Of a stretch of 64,000 bases of DNA, positions 46,066-57,773 are shown in pieces. The stretch covers positions 2,666,001 to 2,730,000 of the forward strand of contig JAQOTA010000050.1 of NCBI GenBank assembly GCA_029532415.1, read 5' to 3'. How positions within the stretch are numbered: position 1 is the stretch's first letter; every line of letters starts with the position of its first letter. This DNA is from Marasmius tenuissimus (lineage: Eukaryota; Basidiomycota; Agaricomycetes; Agaricales; Marasmiaceae). The notes below the pieces were generated by a model. The model saw only the letters and a list, made by a program, of their open reading frames with translations. It had not been told where the DNA came from and searched no databases. Made by a program: the position numbers and the translations under genes.

Positions 46066-47407
46066 ATGAATTCAGACGACAAAGACCAGTAAGGCGCGCT
46101 TTTCTCGACCTCTCTTGTCACCAGCCTTATTTCACCGACCGTTACAGGCTTTACAACTTCTATGGGTCTTACCTTCCCTCCAGCCAACGGGTGACGCCAT
46201 TGTGTATAGGGGAGTCCATAGGCCCAGTGTGAGTAGTTTAGAATTCGAACTGTACCGCTCTACCACCGGTCTGAGCTGAATCTCATGATTACAGTAATTT
46301 CTTTAATCAAGTTGGAGATGACCGGAGCACGAGCTTTATCGATGACCCAGCGTCCTTATACCACGAGGCCAGTCCGAGTGGCATGGGCCGTCAACAAGTT
46401 GTGCAGAGTGCAGGGCTCAGTGTTGGCCCCGTTCCGGGCGAATATATCTCTACCAGCCTACTCAATCATGAAATGCATATGGACCGCCTCCCCAACATGC
46501 CTCTCCCAGTTCCTCTACTCACGAACTACTCTGACAAGACCTTCGTTCTCCCGGTGCTACCAGTTCATAGGGATCGAGCCCCAGTCAACTCGGCATAGTA
46601 AGTCATTCTGCCTGTAACATCGCGTCGTCCTGTCACCGTTTGAATATGGTACAATCTCGCAGCACTTTCAACGATCGCGAGTTGCAGCAAGATAGGGTTT
46701 ATCATGGTGTCTCGGGGCTCTTATACCAATCAGCCGGTGCCGCAAGACCTCAGGTTCCGCAGACCACTTCGGGAAATGAAACCAGCAATGGAAGGTTTCC
46801 TCCATCGTCAGACCACACCTCAATAACCCATAGGTCAATCGGGTTCATCATGTGGCAAAAACCGACTTACAGTCTCTTTTGCAGGGCGAGTGGCGATCCG
46901 GGAAGAAGTTCTGGGAGCCAAGATCATGCGCACCCTTCCCCCGCTGGTCTGTTATCTACCCTCCACAATGGTTTTGACAACACACAAGGCTCGATTCCCA
47001 TCAGTCAGGCAATTGTTAAAAGCTCCTCAACTCACTGTGGCGGTACTTCTACTTCTGGCCATGCCATTCGCCTCCAAGTAGGATCTCTTGCTGTAACTGA
47101 GGCGTCAAAGGCACGCCGGAGTCGCTGCGTGATGGCACGTTCTCCGCTCTACTTCTGCACAGTCCCGGGATGTAGGTCCCGAGGTTTCACCGCGAAACAC
47201 AACTATCTGTGTGAGTCTTGCTATATTGATGCCACAGCTCGCCATTCTCAAGCTCACAATCAAACGCTACCACACATAGATCATCGTCGTGCGCACACGG
47301 GAGAGAGACCCTTTGAGTGCTCCCGATGTGGAGGAACATTTCGTTCCCGAAGTGACCTCCAACGACACAGACGCGAAGACCGGAAGCAGCCATGCCAATC
47401 TTTCTGA
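46066..47407 (+). CDS. C2H2/C2HC zinc-finger protein, ZnF family copy E, intact
   Basis: Six exons: 46066-46088, 46148-46228, 46295-46597, 46663-46833, 46885-47210, 47280-47407, giving 343 residues with every phase matching copy D. A low-complexity N-terminal region is followed by finger one C-T-V-P-G-C-R-S-R-G-F-T-A-K-H ... Y-H-R-R-A-H and finger two C-S-R-C-G-G-T-F ... H-R-R-E-D-R-K-Q-P-C. The fourth intron is 51 bases (a multiple of three) and open, so intron retention would insert 17 residues without a stop. It sits between ADH and a hydrophobin gene in the duplicated module. Probably a transcription factor; no target known. Confidence 0.82.
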
Positions 47408-48087
47408 CTCGGACACGTCTTGAATATTGACTAACGTTCAGCCACAAGTGTCGGGGGTTGCGACCCCGTTTGACTTTAAGCGCCTCGATCTCGAGTATAT
47501 TCGCCGGGTCACCAGACGCTACGCTCGTCATTTTGATTGAATGCTAGATACTATAGTTAGCCTCGAGTAGAATAGAATTTCATTGGTTCAGGACCCGATA
47601 TGCACGTCATTGTTTCTCGCTTTTTATCAAAGTATCCGCCGTTGCGGCACGTTGGAGTACAATACTTGAAAGCAACCAGCGAAGAGGTCCTGAGTCCAGC
47701 TCTCACTACACCAGTCCCGGTGATTTTCATCTTCGCAGTAAGTCGTAATAGACACCGCAGGAAGGAGAATCGGGACTACAAGCACAGCGACTAGGGAACT
47801 GACTCTCGAACTATCATATGCAGCGGTGATTAGGCTTCGTCGAGGGTTGACAAGAATATTTAAATCACCGAGGGTCACGGCGACACGCCGCTGAAGTTCA
47901 AACCATGGTTAGAACTCCTTCGGGATCGATCGAAGGTTCGATGCACGCTCTTACTGCGAGTCTCCACGTCCTCGCCGATCGGGATCGAAAAGTGGTTACT
48001 GTCCACAACAAAATCACAAAATACACATCCTAAGGACGGGTAAGGAATCAAATCATAAGTGCCAGCTTCCTCAAGCCTGAGAGTAGT
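47408..48087. other. intergenic between convergent ZnF E and hydrophobin 1
   Basis: No gene recognised; the 3' ends of both genes face this region. Confidence 0.4.
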
Positions 48088-48581
48088 CTAAATAGTGACA
48101 GGGACGCATCCAATGGAGATGAGGGTGCCTGCGAGTAGGTGTTGGACAAGATCAGCGATGGTGGTTCTCGCGGTGGAGGACAGGGTCAACATGGAACAGA
48201 CGAATGCTCACCGTGGCTAGTGTCGTCGCAATAAACGGTATTAGTCGAGCTATAGGGAAAAGTGATCAGCATTGGGCCGATGGTATAGAAGGGAGCGGAA
48301 AACAATACATACCAGGCGCCGCTGCTTCCTACAACGGTAATTGGCGAGCAAGAAAGTCCAACATCGACGTTTAAGTCGCTGAGGACGACCCCCAAGTCTG
48401 CGAGGATCTTGGTAACGGCGGGATCGTTCGCCGTCGAGGTCTGTTCGCAGCATTGAAGGCCGCTGGTGCAAGTTCCAGGCTCTTCACCGCCGCTGCCGTC
48501 GCCGTCATTCCTCCTGACAATGGCCGTGGCAGCCGCAAGAGTGGTCATAGCGGAGAGGGCAAAAAATTTGTTGAAGTGCAT
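48088..48581 (-). CDS. class I hydrophobin-like protein 1, lacking the sixth consensus Cys
   Basis: Three exons (48581-48313, 48249-48212, 48128-48088), 115 residues. Secretion signal M-H-F-N-K-F-F-A-L-S-A-M-T-T-L-A-A-A-T-A, then a Gly-rich stretch, then cysteines C1 (G-T-C), C2-C3 (Q-C-C), C4 (G-L-S-C-S-P), C5 (G-A-C-S), then V-Y-C where class I hydrophobins have V-C-C, and C8 (I-G-C-V-P-V). So C6 is Tyr and seven cysteines remain. Hydrophobins self-assemble at the hyphal surface and make aerial structures water-repellent. The known pairing C1-C6, C2-C5, C3-C4, C7-C8 would leave C1 free. Both introns are where class I genes usually have them. A paralogue with the same change lies at 63175. 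Confidence 0.85.
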
Positions 48582-48653
48582 GATTGTGACGATGGAGCTT
48601 GAGCAGACGGTTGATAGTGTGTTCGAGTGAAGATTCGCTCAACCTCAAGCCTC

Positions 48654-48661
48654 TTTTTATA
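48654..48661 (-). promoter_or_regulatory. TATA box of hydrophobin 1
   Basis: TATAAAAA about 73-80 bp before the ATG. The ~60 bases between (G-A-G-G-C-T-T-G-A-G-G-T-T-G-A-G-C-G-A-A-T-C) are almost identical upstream of hydrophobin 2. Confidence 0.7.
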
Positions 48662-49602
48662 CGGATTTTATGGGTCTATAGCGTCATTTCTCTTGAATGT
48701 GATTTGTCCAAGACCCAGAGGCTGTCGGTTGGTGCCGCCCCAGACTACATTATTGGAACTGAATCGCTCGGAAAGTTGCACAAAGGATGTAATCGTGGAC
48801 TGTGTAGATGGCGTTTGTTAGGTAGCTTGACGGAAGAATGAGAAGACACCTCCATGTATTTTGAGTACCCAAACGTCCGAATGATGTCAGTGATACTGAG
48901 TCCAGATAGCCTATCGGCCGCCATCGAAGTTCTGGGGCTTTTGAACGGGGTAAATGCATCCAACATCCGAGTCACCCCAGAGAATGAAAATCTTCTAGTG
49001 GCTGCAGTTCTTCTGACGATGGCAGACGCATTGTTGTCATTCGTCGCCGGTACTAATGAGCGTCGATTTCTCGGACTGTTGTCCAATCCCAATGTCGAGC
49101 AATTACCAGACAGAAAATAGATCGCTGTAGCCACCATATGGGCCTCCTAACTCTTTCAGATTGCGCCGTCATAGACACCCATTCGTGCCAGTTCGTAGGG
49201 CCAAAGATAGGTCATGGAAGGGCCTGCATTCTGTATAGCGGACACATGTGCACGCTGACAACGCGTCGAAGCACGACGGCATCTCTCGCACGATAAAGCG
49301 ACGGAGCTAAAATCCCAGTGTTGACTACCCGGGTTGCACAAGATTTTAGTCGGTTGATTGAGGGCGATTTGCGTATACAGCGCACCTTCAGACTCCATGT
49401 TCTCCTTCACATGTTCTTCCCACTCTTCCTTCCGACGTCCCATCTGGATTCCTGTTTTCCCCATTATAAGCAAGGTCGGGCGAATGAGCAAGCAAGGCTA
49501 TTCTCTCTATAGTATATGCGGGTTCCCTCTCTAATTCGTCGAAACAAGTCGTGGAGTGTGAAGAGGGCCCTTGGTCGCGGATTTACGGTTCTGCGGAGTA
49601 TT
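48662..49602. other. intergenic, no gene recognised
   Basis: Upstream sequence of hydrophobin 1, partly conserved with 63743-63830. A minus-strand 111-codon frame (49156-49491) contains C-E-R-C-R-R-A-S-T-R-C, which superficially resembles part of a Zn2Cys6 motif but lacks the full spacing. Confidence 0.35.
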
Positions 49603-50176
49603 CACAGGCCGCAAGGCTGAATTCAACGAGCGTAAAAGTAATCTGGGAAATTCCGTGTGAATTCAGTACATTTACGGCCTCTAAAAAGAGCTGCTTTACG
49701 CCGGGGAATTTCCTCGTTAAGTACATACTTTCCCAAATGGGAAACTGAAGATTTCCCGTCCGAAAAAGTGGCTGGGAACTTCCCACATTCACGGAGGGAA
49801 ACCTACTACTTTTACGCAAAAAAAAACTCATTACCCGAAGAACGGGCGATGAGAGGGCAGAGCTCATAATTGAGCTTGAAGTGTGTTCTGGCCTCTTATA
49901 TGGGCTACTATGAGCTCTGCCCTCTCATCGCCCGTTCTTCGGGTAATGAGTTTTTTTTTTGCGTAAAAGTAGTAGGTTTCCCTCCGTGAATGTGGGAAGT
50001 TCCCAGCCACTTTTTCGGACGGGAAATCTTCAGTTTCCCATTTGGGAAAGTATGTACTTAACGAGGAAATTCCCCGGCGTAAAGCAGCTCTTTTTAGAGG
50101 CCGTAAATGTACTGAATTCACACGGAATTTCCCAGATTACTTTTACGCTCGTTAAATTCAGCCTTGCGGCCTGTGA
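49603..50176. mobile_element. 574-bp near-perfect palindrome, probable foldback element
   Basis: Arms 49603-49868 and 49909-50176 (266 and 268 bp) are reverse complements with about one substitution and one homopolymer indel (A9 against T10), around a 40-base spacer. Ends are CACAGG/CCTGTG, bounded by ATT on each side, a possible 3-bp target duplication. The interior repeats C-G-T-A-A-A(A) motifs. The identical frames on both strands are a consequence of the palindrome, not genes. CACA-G ends plus a 3-bp duplication recall CACTA-type elements, but class is uncertain. A transcript would fold into a ~265-bp hairpin. Confidence 0.75.
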
Positions 50177-50179
50177 TTG

Positions 50180-51323
50180 CTACCCTCAGGGCGCTTTCGA
50201 ACCGTTTGCGAAACTTGCTACGGCGTCTGCACTGGTCCTATGAATAGAAGTTAGACACCTGCGTCTCGTAGAGGATGGCTGGTCTGGTCTTGCCCATGTC
50301 CTCAGTGGCATTGCACGGATGAAGGGAGTTGACACGAACACCGGATTTGGGCCCTTATCGCTGTTGACGCATTAGAAGTCCCACGATAGTTTTTGAATGT
50401 GGTGCTTGGACCACTATCATCGAGATTCGACTGCTCGCATCTTGTCATTGTCATTAGCTGTCTGTAACGATATATAAATTCGATTATCACGCCTGTGGTG
50501 TTGGCATAGGAATGGATAGATAGGCCGTGAGGGCATTACTAGCTGGTAGATATAGATGATAGACAAATAACTCGGACTCCATCGGTACAATACAACGGGC
50601 CCTGACCCTTCCTGGTAACCGCAACCCTCCAAATCTCTGTCCTCCCACCAAGAGTGGCTTGTATGAAGCGTACTGAGATGTAAGGGAGTCAGCTACATGA
50701 GAGAGAAACAGAGACTTGATAGAGGCTTGCCTCGTTCAAAGTCGACCACCGCCTGCTGCCTCGGGCGGTGGCCACCAATCCTCCCCCGAGCGAACAGGTA
50801 TCGGGTGAAAGCAAGTGAGAATCCCGGAGAGCGATCGAAAGCAGACGCCAAAGAAAAACGTCGCAGAGTCTGTACTCGTGAGGCAGACGGCGAGAAGAGT
50901 AGGTGATTAGGCCTTTAGGGCCAAGAGACACGGAACGCAGAAAAGTATTTCGATATGATTTGTGAGGTATGGTAGGAAAGATGAGGACATCGAGCAACGC
51001 GGCCAAAGAAAGAGACTGAAGGAGAGAGAAAAGAAAAAAGATCGGATGCGAATAGTGTCTGTGTCTGTGGCCCGTGAGGCAAAGTGACAACGACAAAGAA
51101 ACCAGATCGGGTATCCAGGAGACGAAAAAGGGTGTTGGTGATAAGGGTATCATATAAAAATGTAGCCAGAGACCAGAGAGGAGCACCCATAGTCCAAGAG
51201 AGCCGAGAGCCGAGATCCAGAGAGCACCAGTGGAGCCGCTGAGAGCCTGAAAGCCAGAAAATCAAGCACCGGTAGATCCAGAGAGCAAGAGAGCCGTATA
51301 GTCAGCCAAAAAACAAAAGGGAA
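50180..51323. other. intergenic and 3' flank of membrane protein copy 3
   Basis: From about 50700 rightward it is homologous to the flank of copies 1 and 2. It includes the small hairpin CCACCGCC ... GGGCGGTGG near 50744-50770. No gene recognised. Confidence 0.45.
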
Positions 51324-51988
51324 TCAGAAACGTCTCCTCAGCACCTTCTTCAACCCCGATCGAATCCTCCTCCACACCGACTTCTTCTCCTCCACCTCCG
51401 TGTACAAAGGCCTATCGAACAACCAACTATCGTCTCCGTACTCCGTTCTCCACGTAAACTCCCTCTCCGACTCCCCCATCGCGTCCCAGTAGCCAAGAAA
51501 CGAGTCCACACCATCATCCAACAACTCCTCCTCAAACTCGACGCCCTCGAAGTGACCAGCACGAGGAGGCGCAAAGTCGAAGTCGTCGTCGTCCATGTCG
51601 TAGACGATAGTGTGTAGGGCGACCATGTTCAGTCGTCGAGCGATATCCGAGTCTGCGTCCTTGAAGGCCAGTCCGAGACCGGTCTTGTACTCGCCGACGG
51701 CGGGCCACAAGCTGTCGTCTTGGTTTGCGGGGAGTGGAACCGCTTCCTCGAAGACTGGGCTTGAAGGTCGAACATTGTTGGTAGAGTCGGTAGGGGAGGG
51801 AAGGGAAGGGGAAGGGATGTCGAAAGGGGTATAGGGGGTATAGGGGCTGCCGACGACGAGACCTGTGACAACGGCGGCAGCGAGTGCGATGACCAAGACC
51901 AGTATGTCTCGGATGGTGAGCGACGAGACGCAGAGGTCGAGGTTGAGAGCGGTAAGAGTACGAGTAAGGTGGGAAATTAAATAATCAT
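51324..51988 (-). pseudogene. membrane protein family copy 3, start codon region lost
   Basis: From about residue 8 to the stop the frame is open and closely matches copies 1 and 2 (same helix, P-Y-T-P-Y-T-P linker, E-F-T-W-R-T-E-Y-G-D-D-S-W, basic tail lacking one Lys). At the 5' end, the ATG at 51988 is followed by an inserted A/T-rich stretch that puts a TAA three codons later and shifts the frame, so the ancestral start no longer reads into the gene. The next in-frame ATG lies past the membrane helix (M-V-A-L-H). It is either a recent pseudogene or expressed from an unrecognised start. Confidence 0.7.
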
Positions 51989-52111
51989 CTTTGAGAGCGA
52001 GTGCAGGGTGAGTGCAAATGCAGAGAGACGATGAAGGAGGTCAAAGCAACAAAACAGAAAAGTTGTCACATCGACGCAACCCTGATTGATCTCCCTTTCC
52101 CATTTGTATTA

Positions 52112-52126
52112 GTGACCCGCAGTCAC
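52112..52126. promoter_or_regulatory. GTGAC-N5-GTCAC element upstream of membrane protein copy 3
   Basis: The identical 15-mer GTGACCCGCAGTCAC seen at 42777, here only 124 bp from the lost ATG because intervening DNA was deleted. Confidence 0.5.
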
Positions 52127-52299
52127 TCTACTGGAGTCCGTTATCAGCTGGGCTGTCACCTCTTCGCCCCATTCTTCCACCCACCCCACCATTGGAGTCC
52201 ACGTCCAAAAGGCCTATTTCAGACTCTCTATAGTGCTCAGATGAATTGAAAGGCTTTGAGACTGCCATGCCAACAGTAACTCGTCCTCCCCACCTTCAC

Positions 52300-53395
52300 G
52301 CGCCGTAGGCGAGTTCTAAATCAAATTCGACTACACCAGGCTTGAACCTGTGAGTTCTGACCACTTCGAATTGAAATCATTCCCACTCGGCGCTCGCCAT
52401 CCAAAACGCTGTCACAACCTCATTCGTTGCTCTTTCATACTCCTCGCTCTTCATTACTGCCGGCGTAGCATGACTCACAACACCTGGCCTCACAGACCGC
52501 GACACTCCTTTCCTATGTTTCCGATTATTATCAGAGGCTTGAGCCTCGTGAAGATCGACCGTCCCTGTGGACAAGAAAGCCTTTGTCTTCTCGGATTTGG
52601 CAGTTTGACCGCTTTTGGGTTTTGTGATCGCGCAACCCGGAACCAGCTGATTCTGATTCTGATTTGTCCAATTCGTTGGTGTCGGATGCCAACCGCTCTT
52701 TTCGTACTCAGAGAACTCCGTGATCGTTGTCTTCGGTTGTGGCTCCATCGGTCTCGTGGATGCCTCCTGTATCATTGCAATTTGCCTTCAATACTGGCCC
52801 TGAAAGGTTCGTGATTCGGTGCTACAGATTCTATCAGCCTCACTCAACTTCAAGAAGATTCAGGACCGCATCTTCAAGGTCATCAAAGGTGGATTGTTCG
52901 AGTGGTGGGGTGTTTCGACGGTTACTGGGGAAGTTGGGGTTATGTTCGCGGAAATGATTGAATGGCTAACGCGGTCCCTTTCTTCGTAGCTTTTCAACTC
53001 ATGATGGGTACGTGGCGTGGGCATGTCCTTAGAGCGGTTGAGAGGAGAACAGAGATCCCCAGTGGACTTGTCGAGGATGGGTTTTGACGCTCTGTCCTGG
53101 ATCCCACTCATTGCTAACATCGCTATAGACTACCTCAGACGCAAAGTCAAGATTGACGAGTATGTTTGCACGTTACAGGAAGCTTCGGATATCGACGAGG
53201 GCTTCCACGATATGTATGTAACCGCTCTTACCATCTCTTTCCCCTTTGGTCTCCCGCTCGCGGGTTGTCTGTTTCACGCTTCCAGGCAGAGACAGCATTT
53301 GTTGCGCTGCTCACATGGGACAGGCCTGAGAATATAAACTCGAGAGGCAGAGTGACCCGCGTATCTGCATCTTATGGTTGGACCATTCAGTAGGC
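52300..53395 (+). pseudogene. class III ADH relic B (5' exons deleted)
   Basis: Non-coding 5' flank homologous to that of the ADH at 43456 (to about 52560) runs straight into exon 6 sequence (V-P-V-D-K-K-A-F near 52565, then L-G-F-G), so exons 1-5 are deleted. Later blocks are F-G-C-G/S-I-G-L near 52735, W-G-V-S-T-V-T-G near 52905, R-R-T-E-I-P-S-G-L-V-E near 53045, and D-Y-L-R-R-K-V-K-I-D-E-Y-V ... I-D-E-G-F-H-D-M near 53132-53215. There are many frameshifts. No zinc-ligand region is left, so no enzyme is possible. Confidence 0.8.
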
Positions 53396-54685
53396 GTTGA
53401 AATTCACCAGCCAATAAGTATTGCACAGAGAGTGAGTCGCACATCGCTCGACGCGTGTCAACTCGGAAGGAAGGCATATTGCTAAAGATTTCTGACAGCC
53501 TACCCAAACCCGTCTGGCGAAAATGTGGGGAGGTGCTGTTGTACTTCTCACCTTAATCTCGCCGACCCCGTCTCCCCCGTCAACATGATATCAAGCCCTA
53601 ATACAGCGCCACAGCGACTATGACTAGTCCATCGATAAGCAACAGCGATTCCCAAGCGATCCCTCATCTCGTGCGACAAGCGGGAAGCCGGGATAGTCCA
53701 TAACAGCAGCCGATGTCCTCTCCCGGGGGCCTAGTTCGAAGCTCTATGACCGTCTCAGGAGTAGCAAGGACGGGGTTTTAGCTCTATATTCCCTCATAGA
53801 ACCGTCAGAGTCAAGCACAGACGCGAGGTCAAGTCCCCGCACCGTAGACGCGACTCGCTATGTGCCGAAATCTGACTATTGTATGTGGGTTATGGTCAGG
53901 TTAGCGGAACTGGAACGGGGGAACAGCTACGGAGGTACTTGCTCTCCTTCGTTGGACATATCCTGAGGCGGGGGACTTGAATCTGACTACATGATCACAC
54001 GTCCTGTTGTATTGTTCGTAAGATCGGGCGGGTGGGTGTAATCATACTGGGTTGCGAGTTCACATCCGAGTGTTATCCATTCTCGGACCTTTCATGAGGT
54101 ACATACATAGTACCAGAAACTACTATGTTTCTCAGTGAGTACTGCCGACCGCTGCGGCAACCGCGAGGGCTGGGCGCAACCGGACGTATTGAAATATTTT
54201 TTAAGAAGTAAAGGACGCTATCGAAGGATGGACTGGCGTCAAGTTGGTCGAGTAGAAGGCCACATTAACCCGAGATGCCCAGCCCAAGAGGCCCGATGGT
54301 CGGAGAGTTGCAGTGGCAATGATGAGGTCATGAAACGACTTTATTTATCTAGGAGTATGGAATACATCCCCTTGCGGACCATGTACTAGTAGAATAATTC
54401 ATTATTTTCAGATGAACGTTCAGTGGCTTGAACTGGACGCCCGATGGTCGGAGTGCGCAGTGGCAGTGGTGAAATTTAGTTACTTTCCCTTTTGAGACTT
54501 GCCCTGACATGCCTATATTCAATTTTCTCAGGCAGAACAGATCTGACCCTCGTCGAAATGAACTGCCAAAGCGTGGCGCAAGAATTTGTCCGATGGTCGG
54601 AAGTCTGAAGAAGCGCAAAACGGGATCCCCGAATGTTCACGGTCCTCAAAGTTATGGCATTGAACTTGTTCCTTACCAGACCAAC
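53396..54685. other. intergenic, nothing recognised
   Basis: CGATGGTCGGA occurs near 54294, 54441 and 54592, each followed by partly similar sequence, so a short block has been repeated upstream of ZnF F. No gene seen. Confidence 0.4.
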
Positions 54686-54689
54686 ACTT

Positions 54690-54695
54690 TATAAA
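54690..54695 (+). promoter_or_regulatory. TATA box of ZnF F
   Basis: TATAAA 45 bp before the ATG at 54735, matching the spacing in ZnF D, E and G. This spacing was used to choose the start. Confidence 0.5.
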
Positions 54696-54734
54696 CAGAA
54701 CATCGCTGAGGGAGGCTTAACAACATTCCTACCC

Positions 54735-56155
54735 ATGCCAGCAAACCCTCCCAGAAAGTCCCCGATTTCGGGAGATGATGATCCTGACCATATATTTCAC
54801 TATGATACTGGGCCGCCTGAGCTCCTGGGCCAGGACCTCGTCCCAAGTCGGCTTCGCCACCTGCCTACAGAACACTCTGATTTTCCCTCCGTCCCATGGG
54901 TGCCGCTGGCAGTGTATAGCGGAGACCTCATAGGCCCAGCGTGAGTGTTTACACTACCTCACAGTTATGGAGATGGACTGAGTTGAGCCACCTTACCACA
55001 GTATGTTTTTTAGTATACAAGAGAACAACCGGAGCGCTCCCTCCATGCCAACTACCAATGACGCCTCAGCGCTCGCATATCAGCCGGCAAGTGGCATTGG
55101 CTCTTCACTCGAAGTTGCAGAAACTCCAGAACGCGAGATCGACCCCGTTTCGTTTGAACCCACTTCCACCGAATCACCTCGGCGCAACATGCACGGGAAA
55201 CTCCGCATCCATAGCAGCTTTTCGCAAAGAGATCCTCCAATGACGCAGTATTCTGATCCAGCTTTCTTCTCCTGGACACCACCATCGTTCGAAGGGGACC
55301 CCGTAAGCCCAGCGTAGGTCGTTCTTGCGCCACTGCGTCGCACTGTGTTGAACGATTTATCCAGCATCTTCAATAGTCTGTTTGAAGAGGATGTTCACAG
55401 GAGAGTCTACAAGCCGACTTCCATCAATGAAATCTCAGTGTTATATCAGCCTGTCGGCGCCTGCAAGGATTCTCAAGGGCCGGAGGTAGCATTCGACCCC
55501 ACGATTTTGGGTGAAGTCGGCAATCCAAACTCTCTTCCATCATTCGACAGCCCCCCCATAACCTACAAGTCAGTCGAATCCTAAACAAACAGAGACACCT
55601 ACTCACTCTCCCCCCTCACAGGCCGAGCACTTTGGCAAATTGTAGGGACCAAGATTCTGAGCACCTTTCCTCTACTTTATCGTCAACCTTCTACTGCGAC
55701 ATCTTCGACAAGGGTATCGAAGGGAGCTCCGCTCCGACCACCAGCCATGTTGCTGGGGAAGGTCCAGAGACGAATCCGTCCAGTATTGGTGGAGATCACT
55801 TCCGTGTTAACGAAGGCTGCCGTCAGGTGGGATCTCGTGCGGGAACTGTGGCTTCAACAGCACGGCGGAGCCACCGTGCGGCGCGACCTCCACTGTACTT
55901 CTGTCAAGTGCCGGGATGTGGATCTCAAGGCTTTACCGCGAAACATAATTACCAGTGTGAGCAAGCTTGCCATAGTACCAATATGCCCGTGCTCATAGCG
56001 CGTTGTCCATAGATCATTTGCGTGCGCACAATGGGGAGAGACCCTTCAAATGCTCCCGTTGTGGAGGAACCTTCCGTTCCCGAAGTGACCTCCGACGACA
56101 TGAACGCAAAGACCGGCAGAAAACCTGCCAATCCTTCGATTCGGACGCGTTCTGA
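54735..56155 (+). CDS. C2H2/C2HC zinc-finger protein, ZnF family copy F, intact
   Basis: Five exons: 54735-54940, 55002-55313, 55365-55568, 55622-55956, 56013-56155, giving 399 residues. It lacks the tiny first exon of its relatives; its first exon includes the part homologous to their exon 2 (ending D-L-I-G-P-A). The ATG at 54735 was preferred over the in-frame one at 54633 because of the TATA box at -45. Finger one: [15 protein letters not shown] ... Y-H-L-R-A-H. Finger two: C-S-R-C-G-G-T-F ... [10 protein letters not shown]. Ends S-D-A-F before TGA. Probable DNA-binding regulator. Confidence 0.78.
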
Positions 56156-57037
56156 GCGCTCGACCACGGGTGTCGGGGCGACACGGTTGACGTGCGCCTT
56201 GAATTCTTCCTGACAAGTTTTGCTACGGTCGTTGTATCTATTGAATATCGTGCGGTTAGCCTTGAAAAGAGTTGAGATATCGATTCGGAATCCAGTGTAT
56301 TTGGAATCACTTTGTATTTACCAATATTCCATTGTTGTGTTACGCCGGAGTGTCATGATACCATAGTAAAAGAGACATCTCTTTAATGCATGCTATCTCG
56401 AGCAATGTACTTATCGTAGCTGTTATTGGGGTAAGTTGTGCTCGCAAATATGTTGTACCTGTACAAACTGAAAAAGGGATCAAAATCACGAGTACACAAT
56501 GACGGAGAACAGATATACCATGTGCCACTACCGCCGCCGTCACTGAGCTTCATTGGAGGTCAACCCGAACGTTTGAGTACATGAGGGAGGTAGTCTCTCC
56601 AACCCAGACTTCATACGGACGAACGCTTCCAACTGACAATAGAGGCGATGTGTGCGATGTGGTGATAGTGGGAGGTGACCTAAGGTGACTAAGCAATAGA
56701 AGCGACAGCATTGTGAGCGCCGATGACCGGTGATAACGGCCGGTGATAACACTCGAAATAACGTCTCTGGCAGGAATCCTGGGGGCCGGGCAAGAGCCGG
56801 GAAATAAGGGGGCGTTGCTTGGTTGTGTATCGGTTGTGTTTGGTCAAGCTTCAAGAGTGACGAGCTGGGTTTGAATCCGTCCAGAGAGGCTTTCTGAGGA
56901 CGAAGGAAAGAGAAAACACGAAGAATCGCGTCAAGAATCAAAGGGGGAGATCAAAGCAAAGAGTCGCCACATCGATGATCGACGCATGTATGATCGCTAG
57001 ATAACCCCGATCCAGCTTCCCCATTTGTGGCAATGGT

Positions 57038-57052
57038 GTCACCCGCAGTCAC
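57038..57052. promoter_or_regulatory. paired GTCAC element, unit 3
   Basis: GTCACCCGCAGTCAC, the same core as at 42777 and 52112 with one half-site now direct rather than inverted; 10-bp spacing kept. Confidence 0.4.
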
Positions 57053-57681
57053 CATTGGAGTCGCCATTACCTCCATTACCTCCGTCACCTCTTCCCACCA
57101 GTCCCTCTTCACATTCTTCCACCAACGAAACTCGTGTCTGCACAACGCCCTGTCTCGGGTTCTCTATAATGTTCAGACGGGAATATCCTGAGACTGCCAC
57201 GTCAACAGTAACCCCCAGTCTTCACGCACCTGGTCGTTTTGGACCATATCCGACCACATACAACAGGCTTGATCTTCTTAACAGCCAATCAAATCATTCC
57301 CACTCGCCACCTTGAGCGTCATCATCTTCATTCACTACTCCTTTTTGCTCTTCATCACCGCCAGTTGGTGCTCTTATTACACCTCGCCTCACGGACCGCA
57401 GCGCATCGTTCCTTTCTCGTGTTGCCGATGGTTATCAGAGGTTCGCGATCGAACCTCTGGGAGATTGACCAGATCATCTCAGGTGTGGGTGCTACTCTCA
57501 CCCCTCCGGACCTCATGATGTGTTGCCCCCACCGCGTGGACATCGCTGTGACCTGGGTATGGGAACAAAGGGCCATCGGTCCATCCACGACCCGCCCGTG
57601 CTGTGGGTTAGTGGACTTCTTACGATATCGTCAGAACTCGACACCTGTTCTCTTGACCTTCAACGTCCCAACCCCATCGCT

Positions 57682-57705
57682 TCTCTCTCTCTCTCTCTCT
57701 CTCTC
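57682..57705 (+). repeat. (TC)12 microsatellite
   Basis: Uninterrupted TC run upstream of the ADH relic C start. Confidence 0.9.
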
Positions 57706-57773
57706 ACCGCCACCACAACTACTACGTACCCTCAATGTTTTCACAGCATGGTTCCCAAAAAACTCGTACACCA

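Larger units (their letters stand above)
56156..57770. other. remnant of the membrane-protein/ADH intergenic region (unit 3)
   Basis: About 56780-57160 matches the upstream region of membrane protein copy 2 (G-T-G-T-T-T-G-G-T-C-A-A-G-C, C-A-C-G-A-A-G-A-A-T-C-G-C, and the paired GTCAC element), and 57170-57660 matches the 5' flank of the ADH gene. The membrane-protein coding sequence itself is absent from unit 3. Long frames in this stretch are non-coding by this comparison. Confidence 0.6.

Noticed and set aside
49156..49491. C-E-R-C-R-R-A-S-T-R-C as a Zn2Cys6 regulator
   Set aside because: Only three of six cysteines with wrong spacing, and no downstream domain.
49657..50121. Two identical proteins encoded on opposite strands
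   Set aside because: They arise from the palindrome; the frames have no start context, domain or independent support.
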